Shown in pieces: positions 35,654 to 47,318 of a DNA stretch of 47,424 nucleotides (positions are counted from its first letter, which is position 1; the number at the start of each line of letters is the position of its first letter). The translations under genes were made by a program, and so were the position numbers. This DNA comes from Comamonadaceae bacterium 2FH (GTDB lineage Bacteria; Pseudomonadota; Gammaproteobacteria; Burkholderiales; Burkholderiaceae_C), in contig SCMQ01000037.1 in NCBI GenBank assembly GCA_005503335.1, positions 1 to 47,424 of the forward strand, in the 5' to 3' direction. Below the pieces are notes generated by a model that searched no databases, was not told where the DNA came from, and worked only from the letters and a program-made list of their open reading frames with translations.

Positions 35654-37372
35654 TCAGCAGAGCTCCGCCGCCAGCCAGCCGCGCAGGCTGTTGAAGAAGG
35701 CCAGGCCGCTGGCGCGCCCCAGGTCCTCGACGCGCAGCAAGGCCTCGGCGACGCGGCCCTCGCGCAGCCAGCGCTGGCGGCCCACGCCGTCGAGCAGGCC
35801 AGCCTCCAGCGCCGGCGTGAGCCAGCGGCCGTCAATGTTGAGTGCGATGTTGCCGCGCGTGCATTCGGTGAGCTCGCCGCGCGGGTTCCACAGCAGGGTG
35901 TCGAACCAGCCGGGCATGGTCGGCTCGAAGGCCTCGTAATGCGCGCGCCTTGTGGTCTTGAAGCGCACGAACTCGCTGTCGGCCTGTTCCAGGGGCCGGT
36001 CGGCCAGCTTGAGCCGCACCGGCTGCAGCGTGGCCTGCATCGCATAGGCCTGGGCCTGAACCCCGCCCCGGGCATCGAGCAGCAGGCGCAGGCGCCACAG
36101 GCCTTCGGGATGGGCCCGGGCCAGCGCGTCCAGGGCCTGCCGCAGGCTCGCCTCATCCCAGGGGTAGCCGAAATGCGCGGCCGCGCGGGCCATGCGCGCC
36201 AGGTGCGCAGCCGCGTCGCGCGGCACGCCGTCCTCCAGCGCCAGGGTCTCGAGCAGCTCGAAGGGCTGGCTGGCGCGGTCCAGGAAGGCGCGCTTGTGGC
36301 GCCATTCCTGCCATTCGCCCTCGGCCGTGGCGTCGGCCGTGATGCCGCTGCCTATGCCGCAGCGCAACTGGCCGCCCCGCGCCGTGACGGTGCGTATCGC
36401 CACGTTGAAGCGGGCCGCGCCGCCGGGCCGCACCACGCCGACCACGCCGCAGTAGACGCCGCGCGGCTCGGGCTCGAGCTCGCGGATCAGGCGCATGGCC
36501 TGGACCTTGGGCGCGCCGGTGACCGAGCCGCAGGGAAACAGGGCCGCGAAGACATCGGCCAGCGTGGTGCCGGGCCGCGTGCGCGCCACCACGTCCGAGG
36601 TCATCTGCCAGACGCTGGGCAGGGCCTCGAGACGGAACAGCTCGGGCACGCGCACCGTGTGCGGCAGCGCCAGGCGCGACAGGTCGTTGCGCAGCAGGTC
36701 CACGATCATGACGTTCTCGGCCCGTTCCTTGGCCGAGCTGCGCAGGCGCTCGGCCAGCGCCGCGTCTTGCTCGGGCGTAGCGCCGCGCGGGGCCGTGCCC
36801 TTCATGGGGCGGGCCAGCAGGCGAGCGCCGTCCCAGTCGAAGAACAGCTCGGGCGAGACCGAGAGCAGCTGCTCCTCGCCGCTGTCGATGAAGGCCGCAT
36901 ATCCGCCCGGCTGGGCGCGGCGCAGGGCCTGGAACAGCGCGCGCGGGCTGCCCTGCAGCCTGCCAAGCAGCGGCGCCGTGTAGTTGAGCTGGTAGAGCTG
37001 GCCATCGGCGATGGCGCGGTGGATGGCCGCCATGCCCTGGTCGAACGCGCTGCGCGACAGGCCCTGGTCCCACTGCGCCTGGGCCTGGCCTTCGGCCTCG
37101 GGCCAGGGCTGGGGCGCGTCGTGCACGCCGAACCAGGCCAGCGGGCCGTCGGCCGGGTGCACGGCCAGGGCCGGGTCGAAGGCCGGGGCAGCCTCGTAGC
37201 GCAGGTAGCCCACGCACCAGCGCCCCTGGCGGGCCTGGGCCTGCACGGCCTCCAGTACGGGGCGAACCTGGTCCAGGGACCGGGCTACCAGCTCCTGGCG
37301 CGGCGCGCCGAAGGCACAGCGCAGGGACAGGTCGCCCACAGCCGGGGCGGCGAAGTCGAGCAGCGTCTGCAC
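35654..37372 (-). CDS. pabB: Fused aminodeoxychorismate synthase component I and 4-amino-4-deoxychorismate lyase (PabB-PabC)
   Basis: A 572-residue bifunctional folate enzyme. Residues about 1-350 are PabB: LYQLNYTAPL, RPMKGTAPRG (the catalytic lysine motif), ENVMIVDLLRNDLSR, PCGSVTGAPK and IRTVTARGGQLRCGIGSGIT. The C-terminal 210 residues are a PabC-like PLP lyase with KTTRRAHYEAFEP (PLP lysine) and LTECTRGNIALNIDG. Together they would make 4-aminobenzoate from chorismate once PabA supplies ammonia. Convergent with the P450 gene, whose stop abuts its own; nadA lies 13 bp upstream on the same strand. Confidence 0.93.
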   Translation of the reverse strand: MQTLLDFAAPAVGDLSLRCAFGAPRQELVARSLDQVRPVLEAVQAQARQGRWCVGYLRYEAAPAFDPALAVHPADGPLAWFGVHDAPQPWPEAEGQAQAQWDQGLSRSAFDQGMAAIHRAIADGQLYQLNYTAPLLGRLQGSPRALFQALRRAQPGGYAAFIDSGEEQLLSVSPELFFDWDGARLLARPMKGTAPRGATPEQDAALAERLRSSAKERAENVMIVDLLRNDLSRLALPHTVRVPELFRLEALPSVWQMTSDVVARTRPGTTLADVFAALFPCGSVTGAPKVQAMRLIRELEPEPRGVYCGVVGVVRPGGAARFNVAIRTVTARGGQLRCGIGSGITADATAEGEWQEWRHKRAFLDRASQPFELLETLALEDGVPRDAAAHLARMARAAAHFGYPWDEASLRQALDALARAHPEGLWRLRLLLDARGGVQAQAYAMQATLQPVRLKLADRPLEQADSEFVRFKTTRRAHYEAFEPTMPGWFDTLLWNPRGELTECTRGNIALNIDGRWLTPALEAGLLDGVGRQRWLREGRVAEALLRVEDLGRASGLAFFNSLRGWLAAELC

Positions 37373-37385
37373 GCGGCCGCAGGCG

Positions 37386-38483
37386 TCAGGCGGCGCCTAT
37401 CCTGGGCACCAGGCTGCCCGGCGCCTGGCCGCTCTTGAGCGCGGCCGTGAAGGCCAGCATGCGGTCTATCGGCAGGCGCGCGCGCGGGATCAGGGCCGGG
37501 TCCACATGGACCGCGTTGACGCCGGTCTCCAGCACATGGGCCACGCCGGCCAGGCTGTTCATGGCCATCCAGGGGCAATGCGCGCAGCTCTTGCAGGTGG
37601 CGCTGTTGCCGGCCGTCGGCGCCTCGATGAAGGTCTTGCCGGGGTTCAGCGTGCGCAGCTTGTGCAGCATGCCGCTGTCGGTGGCGACGATGAACTCGGG
37701 CGCGTCGAACTCTTGCGCGGCCTTGAGGATGGCCGAGGTCGAGCCCACGGCGTCGGCCAGCGCGACCACCTCGGCCGGGCTCTCCGGGTGCACCAGCACC
37801 TTGGCGCGCGGGTGCTCCTTCAGCAGCGCCTCGAGCTCGAAGGCCTTGAACTCGTCGTGCACGATGCAGGAGCCCTGCCACATCACCATGTCGGCGCCGG
37901 TCTCGCGCTGGATGTAGTCGCCCAGGTGTTTGTCGGGCGCCCACAGGATCTTGTGGCCCTGCTCCTTGAGCGCGCGCACGATGTCGAGCGCGCAGCTGGA
38001 GGTGACCAGCCAGTCGGCGCGCGCCTTCACGGCCGCGCTGGTGTTGGCGTAGACCACCACGGTGCGGTCCGGGTGCTGGTCGCAGAAGGCGCTGAACTCG
38101 TCGATCGGGCAGCCGAGGTCGAGCGAGCAGGTCGCGTCGAGGTCGGGCATCAGAACCCGCTTTCCCGGCGACAGTATCTTGGCGGTCTCGCCCATGAAGC
38201 GCACGCCCGAGACCACGAGCGTCTGGGCCGGGTGGTCACGGCCGAAACGCGCCATCTCCAGCGAATCGCTGACCAGGCCGCCGGTTTCCTCGGCCAGGTC
38301 CTGCAGGTCGGGATGCACGTAGTAGTGCGAGACCATGACCGCGTTGCGCTCCTTGAGCAGGCGGCGGATCCTGTCCTTGAGCGCCGCCCGCTCGTCGGGC
38401 GCAGGCTCGTCCGGCACGCGGGCCCAGGCATGGCGCGTGCTGCAGGCCGGCTGCTCGTACTCGACGTCGATCACGGCGGTCAT
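37386..38483 (-). CDS. nadA: Quinolinate synthase
   Basis: A 365-residue [4Fe-4S] enzyme condensing iminoaspartate and dihydroxyacetone phosphate to quinolinate. Conserved segments are [20 protein letters not shown], the first cluster cysteine in [20 protein letters not shown], and [13 protein letters not shown] near the C-terminus. I chose ATG 38483 ([12 protein letters not shown]); the frame stays open upstream without conservation. nadB is at 26.4 kb; nadC was not seen. A perfect 18-bp palindrome lies 34 bp upstream. Confidence 0.95.
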   Translation of the reverse strand: MTAVIDVEYEQPACSTRHAWARVPDEPAPDERAALKDRIRRLLKERNAVMVSHYYVHPDLQDLAEETGGLVSDSLEMARFGRDHPAQTLVVSGVRFMGETAKILSPGKRVLMPDLDATCSLDLGCPIDEFSAFCDQHPDRTVVVYANTSAAVKARADWLVTSSCALDIVRALKEQGHKILWAPDKHLGDYIQRETGADMVMWQGSCIVHDEFKAFELEALLKEHPRAKVLVHPESPAEVVALADAVGSTSAILKAAQEFDAPEFIVATDSGMLHKLRTLNPGKTFIEAPTAGNSATCKSCAHCPWMAMNSLAGVAHVLETGVNAVHVDPALIPRARLPIDRMLAFTAALKSGQAPGSLVPRIGAA

Positions 38484-40633
<2,150 letters not shown>

Positions 40634-40644
40634 GGCCGGGCCGC

Positions 40645-41652
40645 TCAGGCGTACTCGCCCTTGGGCCCTCTTTCCATCAGGCTGGCCACGGCGTCGGCCG
40701 GCTGCAGCCGGCCGTCGAGCAGGGCCACCACACCCTCGGCGATCGGCATCTCCACGCCGAGCCCGCGCGCGCGCTGCACCACGGTGCGTGCGCTGTAGAC
40801 GCCTTCGGCCACATGGCCCAGCGAGGCCACGGCCTGGTCCAGGCTCTTGCCCTCGGCCAGCAGCAGGCCGACCCTGCGGTTGCGGCTGAGGTCGCCGGTG
40901 GCCGTGAGTACCAGGTCGCCCAGGCCGGACAGGCCCATGAAGGTCTCGGCGCGCGCGCCCAGCGCCAGGCCCAGGCGCGTCATCTCGGCCAGGCCGCGCG
41001 TGATCAGCGCGGCGCGCGCGTTCAGGCCCAGGTTCAGGCCGTCGCACAGGCCGGTGGCGATGGCCAGCACGTTCTTGACCGCGCCGCCCACCTCGACGCC
41101 GACGATGTCGTCGTTGGCGTAGACGCGCAGCGTCGGCCCGTGCAGGGCCGCCACCAGGGCATCGCGCACGGCGGCATGCTCGCTCGCCGCGACCAGGGCC
41201 GTGGGCTGGCCGCGCGCGACCTCCTGGGCGAAGCTGGGGCCGCTGAGCACCCCGGCGGCCAGGCCGGGCGCGACCTGGGCCCGGATTTCATGGGCCAGCA
41301 AGCCGTGGGGCGCCGCCTGCGGCGCCTCGAAACCCTTGCACAGCCAGGCCACGGGGACGCCGCAGTCGCGCAGCGCCTCGAGCGCGCCGCGCAGGCCGGC
41401 CATGGGCGTGGCGACGATGATCAGGTCCGGGTCCGAGGCCAGTTGCGGCGCCAGCGGCCCGTTGTGCACCGCCAGCGCGGCCGGCAGGGCGATGCCCGGC
41501 AGGTAGCGCGCGTTCTCGCGCGTGGCCTGCATGGCCTGCGCCTGGGCGGGATCGCGCGCCCACAGCTGCACCTTGTGGCCGGCCGGGTGGCGGCTGGCGC
41601 TGATCGCCAGCGCCGTGCCCCAGGCGCCGGCGCCGATCACCATGATGTTCAT
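40645..41652 (-). CDS. gpsA: NAD(P)-dependent glycerol-3-phosphate dehydrogenase
   Basis: A 335-residue enzyme reducing dihydroxyacetone phosphate for phospholipid synthesis. The Rossmann motif [13 protein letters not shown] is at the N-terminus; [17 protein letters not shown], the catalytic lysine in [13 protein letters not shown], and [11 protein letters not shown] follow. I prefer ATG 41652 (MNIMVIGAG) to 41661. Last gene of the rhodanese-grxC-secB-gpsA set. Confidence 0.95.
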   Translation of the reverse strand: MNIMVIGAGAWGTALAISASRHPAGHKVQLWARDPAQAQAMQATRENARYLPGIALPAALAVHNGPLAPQLASDPDLIIVATPMAGLRGALEALRDCGVPVAWLCKGFEAPQAAPHGLLAHEIRAQVAPGLAAGVLSGPSFAQEVARGQPTALVAASEHAAVRDALVAALHGPTLRVYANDDIVGVEVGGAVKNVLAIATGLCDGLNLGLNARAALITRGLAEMTRLGLALGARAETFMGLSGLGDLVLTATGDLSRNRRVGLLLAEGKSLDQAVASLGHVAEGVYSARTVVQRARGLGVEMPIAEGVVALLDGRLQPADAVASLMERGPKGEYA

Positions 41653-41697
41653 CGCATGCACCAGTCTGGCGGACTCAAGGGGCGCAACCCCTGGGCA

Positions 41698-42147
41698 TCA
41701 CTGCGTGATGATGGGCGAGGCCGCCTGCTCGGCCTGCTGCTGCTCGTACATGGCCTGGAAGTTGATCTCGGCCAGGTGCACCGGCGGGAAGCCGGCACGC
41801 GTGATCACGTCGGCCACGTTGCCGCGCAGATAGGGGTAGACGATCTGCGGGCAGGCGATGCCCATGATGGGGCCCATCTGGTCTTCCGGCAGGTTGCGGA
41901 TCTCGAAGATGCCGGCCTGCTTGCACTCGACCAGGAACACGGTGCGGTCCTTGACCTTGGTCTGCACGGTGGCGGTGACGCAGACCTCGAAGATGCCGTC
42001 GGCCACCGGGCTGGCGTCCACGCCGAGCTGGATGTCCACGCCGGGCTGCTCCTGCTCGAGCAGGATGGCGGGGGAATTGGGCTGCTCCAGCGAGGCCTCC
42101 TTGAGGTAGACGCGCTGGATCTGGAACACGGGGTCGAGGTCGGCCAT
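41698..42147 (-). CDS. secB: Protein-export chaperone SecB
   Basis: A 149-residue cytoplasmic chaperone that keeps preproteins unfolded and delivers them to Sec[21 protein letters not shown] at the N-terminus, [14 protein letters not shown] in the middle and [23 protein letters not shown] are SecB signatures (shown here only in part). The start at 42147 (MADLDPVFQ) fits the family; a longer frame to 42189 does not. Confidence 0.95.
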   Translation of the reverse strand: MADLDPVFQIQRVYLKEASLEQPNSPAILLEQEQPGVDIQLGVDASPVADGIFEVCVTATVQTKVKDRTVFLVECKQAGIFEIRNLPEDQMGPIMGIACPQIVYPYLRGNVADVITRAGFPPVHLAEINFQAMYEQQQAEQAASPIITQ

Positions 42148-42188
42148 GGATTTCTCGGTGGGTATCGGTGAAAGAAGGGTCGAAAACA

Positions 42189-42217
42189 AGCCCGCTGCGG
42201 ACCTGCCGAAGCGGGCT
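42189..42217. terminator. Hairpin between grxC and secB
   Basis: AGCCCGCT and AGCGGGCT arms with an inner CGG/CCG stem, in the 123-bp grxC-secB gap. A second small dyad, CGCCGAT-T-ATCGGCG, lies at 42232-42246. Without a T-tract these may attenuate rather than stop transcription. Confidence 0.4.
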
Positions 42218-42270
42218 GGCTGTTCGGGATGCGCCGATTATCGGCGATCCGGCGGGGCGCTATGGGCCGG

Positions 42271-42531
42271 TCAGGCGGCCTGCAGCAGCGGCATCAGGCC
42301 GCCCTGGGCGTCCAGCGCGACCAGGTCGTCGTGGCCGCCCACATGGGTGTCGCCGATGAAGATCTGCGGCACGGTGCGCCGGCCGGTGATCTCCATCATC
42401 TTCATGCGCTCGTCAGGGTTGACGTCCACGCGGACCTCCTCGATCTGCGCCACGCCCTTCATCTTGAGGATTTGCTTGGCGCGCACGCAGTAGGGGCAGA
42501 CGGCGGTGGTGTACATCTTGACGGCTTGCAT
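42271..42531 (-). CDS. grxC: Glutaredoxin 3
   Basis: An 86-residue thioredoxin-fold disulfide reductase with the classical CPYC active site (C12, C15) and the glutathione-binding segments RRTVPQIFIGDTHVGGHDDL. Upstream of secB, as in many proteobacteria. The rhodanese gene precedes it by 19 bp. Confidence 0.95.
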   Translation of the reverse strand: MQAVKMYTTAVCPYCVRAKQILKMKGVAQIEEVRVDVNPDERMKMMEITGRRTVPQIFIGDTHVGGHDDLVALDAQGGLMPLLQAA

Positions 42532-42550
42532 GAGGCGGTTCTCTCCAGAA

Positions 42551-42961
42551 TCAGGCTTTCTCGACCGGAAGATTAGCGTCTTTCCAGGCCGCCAGCCCGC
42601 CGCTCAGCGATTGGGCCTGCGCGTAGCCCAGTTTTTTGGCCACCGCCAGGCCGCGGTTGGCCAGCGAGCCCGTGCCGCAGACCAGGACCAGGGGCGTGGC
42701 CTTGTTCTTGACCTGGTCCGGCAGCTGCTGCTCGAGCTGGCCCAGCGGCAGGTTCCTGGCGCCGAGCACATGGCCGGCGGCGTACTCTGCCGGCTCGCGC
42801 ACATCGACCACCACGGCCTTTTCGCGGTTGATCAGTTGCACCGCCGCGCTCGCGCTCAGCGTGCCGGCGCGCGCGCCGCGCGCCACCACGGGCCACAGCA
42901 GCATCCCGCCCGAGGCCAGGGCCACCGCGATCAGCATCCAGTTATCGATCAGAAACTTCAC
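42551..42961 (-). CDS. Rhodanese-like domain protein, membrane-anchored
   Basis: A 136-residue protein. One N-terminal hydrophobic segment ([20 protein letters not shown], residues about 8-27) anchors a single rhodanese domain: [20 protein letters not shown] and the active-site loop [11 protein letters not shown] with the catalytic cysteine. It corresponds to YibN of enterobacteria, which also precedes grxC-secB-gpsA. It is divergent from gpmA over about 100 bp. Confidence 0.9.
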   Translation of the reverse strand: MKFLIDNWMLIAVALASGGMLLWPVVARGARAGTLSASAAVQLINREKAVVVDVREPAEYAAGHVLGARNLPLGQLEQQLPDQVKNKATPLVLVCGTGSLANRGLAVAKKLGYAQAQSLSGGLAAWKDANLPVEKA

Positions 42962-43010
42962 TATTCACCTTTCGTACGCGTTCCGAAACCGGCCGCAAAG
43001 CGCCGAATTC

Positions 43011-43016
43011 TAAAAT
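43011..43016 (+). promoter_or_regulatory. Candidate -10 element ahead of gpmA
   Basis: TAAAAT, 46 bp before the gpmA start, in the gap shared with the divergent rhodanese gene. Same hexamer as upstream of metG, DUF3460 and bioA. Confidence 0.35.
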
Positions 43017-43062
43017 GGCGGGCTGTCTCGCGTTCATCCCACCCTTTTCAAGCAGGCCAACC

Positions 43063-43806
43063 ATGCACAAACTCGTACTCATACGCCACGGCGAATCGAC
43101 CTGGAACCTCGAAAACCGCTTCACCGGCTGGACCGACGTCGACCTGACGCCCACCGGCGTGTCCCAGGCCATGTCGTCCGGCAAGCTGCTCAAGGCCGAG
43201 GGCTACGAGTTCGACCTGGCCTACACCAGCGTGCTCAAGCGCGCCATCCACACCCTCTGGTACTGCCTGGACGAGATGGACCGCACCTGGCTGCCGGTGG
43301 TGAAGCACTGGCGCCTGAACGAGCGCCACTACGGCGCGCTGCAGGGCCTGAACAAGGCCGACATGGCCAAGCAGTACGGTGACGAGCAGGTGCTGGTCTG
43401 GCGCCGCAGCTACGACACGCCCCCGCCCGCCCTGGAGGCGACCGACCCGCGCTGCGAGCGCGGCGACCCGCGCTACGCCAGGCTCAAGCCCGAGGAGGTG
43501 CCGCTGACCGAGTGCCTCAAGGACACGGTGGCGCGCGTGCTGCCGTTCTGGAGCGAGTCCATGGCGCCGGCCATCAAGAGCGGCAAGCGCGTGCTGGTGG
43601 CCGCGCACGGCAACTCGATCCGCGCCCTGGTCAAGTACCTGGACGGCATCTCCGACAACGACATCGTGAGCCTGAACATCCCCAACGGCATCCCGCTGGT
43701 CTACGAGCTCGACGCCGAGCTCAAGCCGATCCGCCACTACTACCTGGGCGACGCCGAGGCCGCTGCGAAGGCTGCCGCGGCCGTGGCCAGCCAGGGCAAG
43801 GCCTGA
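43063..43806 (+). CDS. gpmA: 2,3-bisphosphoglycerate-dependent phosphoglycerate mutase
   Basis: A 247-residue glycolytic enzyme interconverting 3- and 2-phosphoglycerate. The phospho-acceptor is H9 in LIRHGES; the second histidine is in [18 protein letters not shown] and the acid residue in [18 protein letters not shown]. It has the full-length C-terminus with an alanine-rich tail ([11 protein letters not shown]). I chose ATG 43063 ([10 protein letters not shown]), since the catalytic histidine should lie close to the N-terminus. Confidence 0.96.
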   Translation: MHKLVLIRHGESTWNLENRFTGWTDVDLTPTGVSQAMSSGKLLKAEGYEFDLAYTSVLKRAIHTLWYCLDEMDRTWLPVVKHWRLNERHYGALQGLNKADMAKQYGDEQVLVWRRSYDTPPPALEATDPRCERGDPRYARLKPEEVPLTECLKDTVARVLPFWSESMAPAIKSGKRVLVAAHGNSIRALVKYLDGISDNDIVSLNIPNGIPLVYELDAELKPIRHYYLGDAEAAAKAAAAVASQGKA

Positions 43807-43850
43807 GCCGGCCGGCGCCGCAGAGACATCGGTCTTTGCAGGACTTGACA

Positions 43851-43877
43851 CAGGCGCCGCGCGGCCCGCGGCGCCTG
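43851..43877. terminator. Hairpin between gpmA and ctpA
   Basis: Perfect 11-bp arms CAGGCGCCGCG and CGCGGCGCCTG with a 5-nt loop, 44 bp after the gpmA stop and just before a TATATT-containing stretch upstream of ctpA. There is no T-run; it may separate the two transcripts. Confidence 0.5.
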
Positions 43878-43907
43878 CGTGTATATTGGCCGGTCGAGGT
43901 AATGGAA

Positions 43908-45356
43908 ATGGGTCAGAAACTCAGGATCGCGGGCTGGATTTCGGTGGGCGCGCTGGCCGGCGCCCTGACCACGGTGTCGCTGCAGACCGTGGCGCGCGGC
44001 ACGCTGGCACCGTTGCCGCTCGAGGAGCTGCAGCAGCTGGCCGCGGTGTTCGGCATGGTCAAGAGCGACTATGTGGAGCCGGTGGACGAGAAGAAGCTGA
44101 TCACCGACGCGATCTCGGGCATGGTCGCCAGCCTGGACCCGCACTCGCAGTACTTCGACAAGAAGTCCTTCAAAGAATTCCGCGAGGGCACGACCGGCCG
44201 CTTCGTCGGCGTGGGCATTGAGATCACCCAGGAGGACGGCCTGGTCAAGGTGGTGTCGCCTATCGAGGGCTCGCCGGCCGACCGCGCCGGCCTCAAGCCC
44301 GGCGACCTGATCACCAAGATCGACGACACGGCCGTCAAGGGCCTGTCGCTCAACGACGCGGTCAAGAAGATGCGCGGCGAACCCCACACCAAGGTGCTGC
44401 TGACCATCTTCCGCAAGGACGAGAACCGCACCTTCCCCGTGACCATCACGCGCGAGGAGATCAAGACCCAGTCGGTCAAGTCCAAGCTGGTCGAGCCCGG
44501 CTACGGCTGGATCCGCCTGTCGCAGTTCCAGGAGCGCACGGTGGACGACTTCGTGCGCAAGCTCGAGGAGCTGCACCGCCAGGAGCCTGGCCTCAAGGGC
44601 CTGGTGCTGGACCTGCGCAACGACCCGGGCGGCCTGCTCGACGCGGCGGTGGCCGTCTCAGCCGCCTTCCTGCCCGAGAACGTGACCGTGGTCTCGACCA
44701 ACGGCCAGCTGGCCGAGAGCAAGTTCTCCTACAAGGCCGCGCCCGAGTTCTACCAGCGCCGCGGCAACAGCGACCCGCTGCGGCGCCTGCACGAATCGAC
44801 CAAGGGTGTCTTCAAGACCATGCCCCTGGTGGTGCTGGTCAACGAAGGCTCGGCCTCGGCCAGCGAAATCGTGGCCGGCGCCCTGCAGGACCACAAGCGC
44901 GCCACCGTGATGGGCAGCCAGACCTTCGGCAAGGGCTCGGTGCAGACCGTGCGCCCGCTAGGCCCCGACACCGCGCTCAAGCTGACCACGGCGCGCTACT
45001 ACACGCCCAGCGGCAAGTCGATCCAGGCGCGCGGCATCGTGCCCGACGTGATGCTCGACGAGACCGCCGAGGGCAACGTGTTCGCCATCCTGCGCACCCG
45101 CGAGGCCGACCTGGAGAAGCACCTGGGCAACGGCCAGGGTCCCGAGATCAAGGACCCGGCGCGCGAAAAGGCGCGCGAGGAGGCCCTGAAGAAGCTCGAG
45201 GAAGAGGCCCGCAAGCCGGCCGCGGAGCGCCGCCTGCCCGAATTCGGCTCGGACAAGGACTTCCAGCTGGCCCAGGCGATCAACCAGCTCAAGGGTCGCC
45301 CGGTGCTGGTCAGCAAGACCCTGGTCGAGCGCAAGGAAGAGAAGAAGGAAAACTGA
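43908..45356 (+). CDS. ctpA: C-terminal processing peptidase (S41 family)
   Basis: A 482-residue carboxyl-terminal protease. An N-terminal signal/anchor segment (IAGWISVGALAGALTTVSLQ) sends it to the periplasm. A PDZ domain lies at about 100-185 (GRFVGVGIEI, SPADRAGLKPGD), followed by the protease core with catalytic Ser in EGSASASEIVAGAL and Lys in QTFGKGSVQT. The C-terminus is highly charged and probably helical (EKAREEALKKLEEEARK). Two ATGs lie six bases apart; GAGGT is seven bases before the second (43908), so I chose that one. Confidence 0.95.
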   Translation: MGQKLRIAGWISVGALAGALTTVSLQTVARGTLAPLPLEELQQLAAVFGMVKSDYVEPVDEKKLITDAISGMVASLDPHSQYFDKKSFKEFREGTTGRFVGVGIEITQEDGLVKVVSPIEGSPADRAGLKPGDLITKIDDTAVKGLSLNDAVKKMRGEPHTKVLLTIFRKDENRTFPVTITREEIKTQSVKSKLVEPGYGWIRLSQFQERTVDDFVRKLEELHRQEPGLKGLVLDLRNDPGGLLDAAVAVSAAFLPENVTVVSTNGQLAESKFSYKAAPEFYQRRGNSDPLRRLHESTKGVFKTMPLVVLVNEGSASASEIVAGALQDHKRATVMGSQTFGKGSVQTVRPLGPDTALKLTTARYYTPSGKSIQARGIVPDVMLDETAEGNVFAILRTREADLEKHLGNGQGPEIKDPAREKAREEALKKLEEEARKPAAERRLPEFGSDKDFQLAQAINQLKGRPVLVSKTLVERKEEKKEN

Positions 45357-45396
45357 CGTCAAGGCGGGCGCCAGGCCCGCCCCGGCGCGCGCGCCC

Positions 45397-46149
45397 ATGG
45401 AAGACGAACAGCTGCTGCGCTACTCGCGCCACATCCTGCTGGACGAGCTCGGCGTGGAGGGCCAGGAAAAGCTCCTGGCCTCGCATGCCCTGGTCATAGG
45501 CGCCGGCGGCCTGGGCTCGCCGGTGGCCCTGTACCTGGGCAGCGCCGGCGTGGGCCGCATCACCCTGGTCGACCACGACAGCGTCGACGCCACCAACCTG
45601 CAGCGCCAGGTGGCCCACACGCTGGCCCGCCTGGGCCAGCCCAAGGCCGAGTCGGCGCGCGAGGCCATCGCCGCCATCAACCCCGACGTGCAAGTGAGGC
45701 CGTTCACGCTGCGCGCCGACGACGCCCTGCTCGAGCGCCTGGTGGCCGAGGCCGACCTGGTGCTCGACTGCAGCGACAACTTCGCCACCCGCCACGCCGT
45801 CAACCGCGCCTGCGTCAGGCACCGCCGGCCCCTGGTCTCGGGCGCCGCGATCCGCTTCGACGGCCAGGTCTCGGTGTTCGACCCGCGCGACGCGGCCTCG
45901 CCCTGCTACGCCTGCGTGTTCCCGGAATCGCAGTCGCTGGAGGAGACGCGCTGCGCCACCATGGGCGTGTTCGCGCCCCTGGTCGGCATCATCGGCACCC
46001 TGCAGGCGGCCGAGGCGCTGAAGCTGCTGTGCGGCATAGGCCGCTCGCTGGCCGGGCGCCTGCTGATGCTGGACGGCCGCGGCATGGAGTTCAGCGAGGT
46101 GCGCATCGCGCGCAACCCCGGCTGCCCGGTCTGCGGCGGTGCGCACTGA
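45397..46149 (+). CDS. MoeB/ThiF-family adenylyltransferase
   Basis: A 250-residue E1-like enzyme that adenylates the C-terminus of a small sulfur-carrier protein (MoaD or ThiS) in molybdopterin or thiamine synthesis. The ATP-binding Gly-rich motif is VIGAGGLGSPVALYL; the zinc cysteines are CYAC and CPVC, and the conserved CATMGVFAPLVG contains the thioester/persulfide cysteine. MoeB, ThiF and HesA cannot be separated by sight. It lies 40 bp after ctpA. A molybdopterin role would also serve the formate dehydrogenase encoded earlier. Confidence 0.92.
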   Translation: MEDEQLLRYSRHILLDELGVEGQEKLLASHALVIGAGGLGSPVALYLGSAGVGRITLVDHDSVDATNLQRQVAHTLARLGQPKAESAREAIAAINPDVQVRPFTLRADDALLERLVAEADLVLDCSDNFATRHAVNRACVRHRRPLVSGAAIRFDGQVSVFDPRDAASPCYACVFPESQSLEETRCATMGVFAPLVGIIGTLQAAEALKLLCGIGRSLAGRLLMLDGRGMEFSEVRIARNPGCPVCGGAH

Positions 46150-46156
46150 GCCGCGC

Positions 46157-46672
46157 TCAGCCCCGCTCCTCGTGGCAGGAGCCGTGGCGCTTGCGGAACG
46201 CCCTGGGCAGCTCGGCCTGCGGGTCGGCGAACAGGCCGCGCCGCGCGCGGCGCGCCGCCGCCTCCTGCTCGGCATAGGGACCGGGGTTGTGGCGCCAGCG
46301 GTGCGACCAGGCCTGGCCCGCGCGCACCATCTCGGCCCCGAGGTCCGCGCCACCGACCCTGATGCGCGCCAGGCCGCGGCCATAGTCGTCCTGGCGACGC
46401 ACTTCCACCTGCACCGGCCGGCGCAGGGCCCGCACCGCCAGCGCCGCGCGCGAAGCCTCCCCGCCGGCCTGGCAGATCTCGGGCGCATCTATGCCGTCGA
46501 CGCGCAGCTTGCGCGGCGGCCCGCCGGCCTCGGGTGCGACCCAGAGCGTGTCGCCGTCGGAGACCCAGGTCACTGTGCCGGTAAAGGTTTCCGGCGCCGC
46601 GCCGGCTGACAGGGCCAAGGCCGCCAGCGCGGCGCCAACGGCAGCGGCGCGGGCCCGTATCGTCCGGATCAT
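46157..46672 (-). CDS. Secreted thermonuclease-family (SNase) nuclease
   Basis: A 171-residue staphylococcal nuclease-like protein. An N-terminal signal peptide (AAAVGAALAALALSAGAAPE, cleavage near AGA-APE) exports it. The OB-fold core has VSDGDTLWV, LRVDGIDAPEICQ (arginine and glutamate of the active site) and DDYGRGLARI with the second arginine. Stop only 7 bp from the convergent MoeB/ThiF stop. I chose ATG 46672 because the signal peptide starts there. Confidence 0.9.
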   Translation of the reverse strand: MIRTIRARAAAVGAALAALALSAGAAPETFTGTVTWVSDGDTLWVAPEAGGPPRKLRVDGIDAPEICQAGGEASRAALAVRALRRPVQVEVRRQDDYGRGLARIRVGGADLGAEMVRAGQAWSHRWRHNPGPYAEQEAAARRARRGLFADPQAELPRAFRKRHGSCHEERG

Positions 46673-46694
46673 GGCGGCGTGCCCCTGACGCGTA

Positions 46695-47216
46695 TCAGCT
46701 CGCCCGCCGCGGCGAGCGCCCGCCCCGCCGGCGGTTGGCCAGCGGCGCGTCGGGGCCGGGCGCCATGGCATCGGCCTGGGCCTGCAGGCGCACGAGAGCC
46801 GCATCGAGCGCCGCCAGCTCACTCTCGCCTAGTACGGACAACAGCTCCCGGTTGATCTGGGCCACGCGCGGAAACATGGCCCCGTTGACGGCACGGCCCG
46901 CCTCGGTCAGGCTCAGGACCACCTCGCGCCGGTCGCCCGGCCGCGCCTCGCGGAGAACCAGCCCCTTGGCCACGAGGCCGGACACGGCGCGGGAGGTGCG
47001 AGCCCGATCGAGCTGGGCCCGCTCGGCCAGCTGCGACGACAGGATGCCGTCGTGCTTGGCCAGCAAGCCCAGGATGCCCCATTCGCGCCGCGTGATGCCG
47101 AATTCACCCTCGCAGATGCGGATCACGCGCCGGCCGGCGGCAGACCGCAACCGCGACAAGCGGTACAGGAACAACTCGTCCGTCGTCTTGGGGTGGATCA
47201 AGTCGGTCCAGGCCAT
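46695..47216 (-). CDS. MarR-family transcriptional regulator
   Basis: A 173-residue winged-helix regulator. The DNA-binding region is EFGITRREWGILGLLAKHDG, SSQLAERAQLDRARTSRAVS and the wing RPGDRREVVLSLTEAG; helical dimerisation segments flank it. The last 25 residues are arginine-rich (NRRRGGRSPRR). Such proteins usually control a nearby transporter or catabolic gene, but the next gene upstream is outside the window. An AT-rich dyad (TTGATT and AATCAA, about 47235-47254) upstream of the start could be its operator. Confidence 0.88.
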   Translation of the reverse strand: MAWTDLIHPKTTDELFLYRLSRLRSAAGRRVIRICEGEFGITRREWGILGLLAKHDGILSSQLAERAQLDRARTSRAVSGLVAKGLVLREARPGDRREVVLSLTEAGRAVNGAMFPRVAQINRELLSVLGESELAALDAALVRLQAQADAMAPGPDAPLANRRRGGRSPRRAS

Positions 47217-47318
47217 CAGGGTAAGTCAGGAGGATGATTGATTAGATCAATCAATTGTCGCCCGAATACAGTGACCACGCCCGCCACGGCAGCCCGCCGC
47301 GGCCCGCTGTAAGTCGGA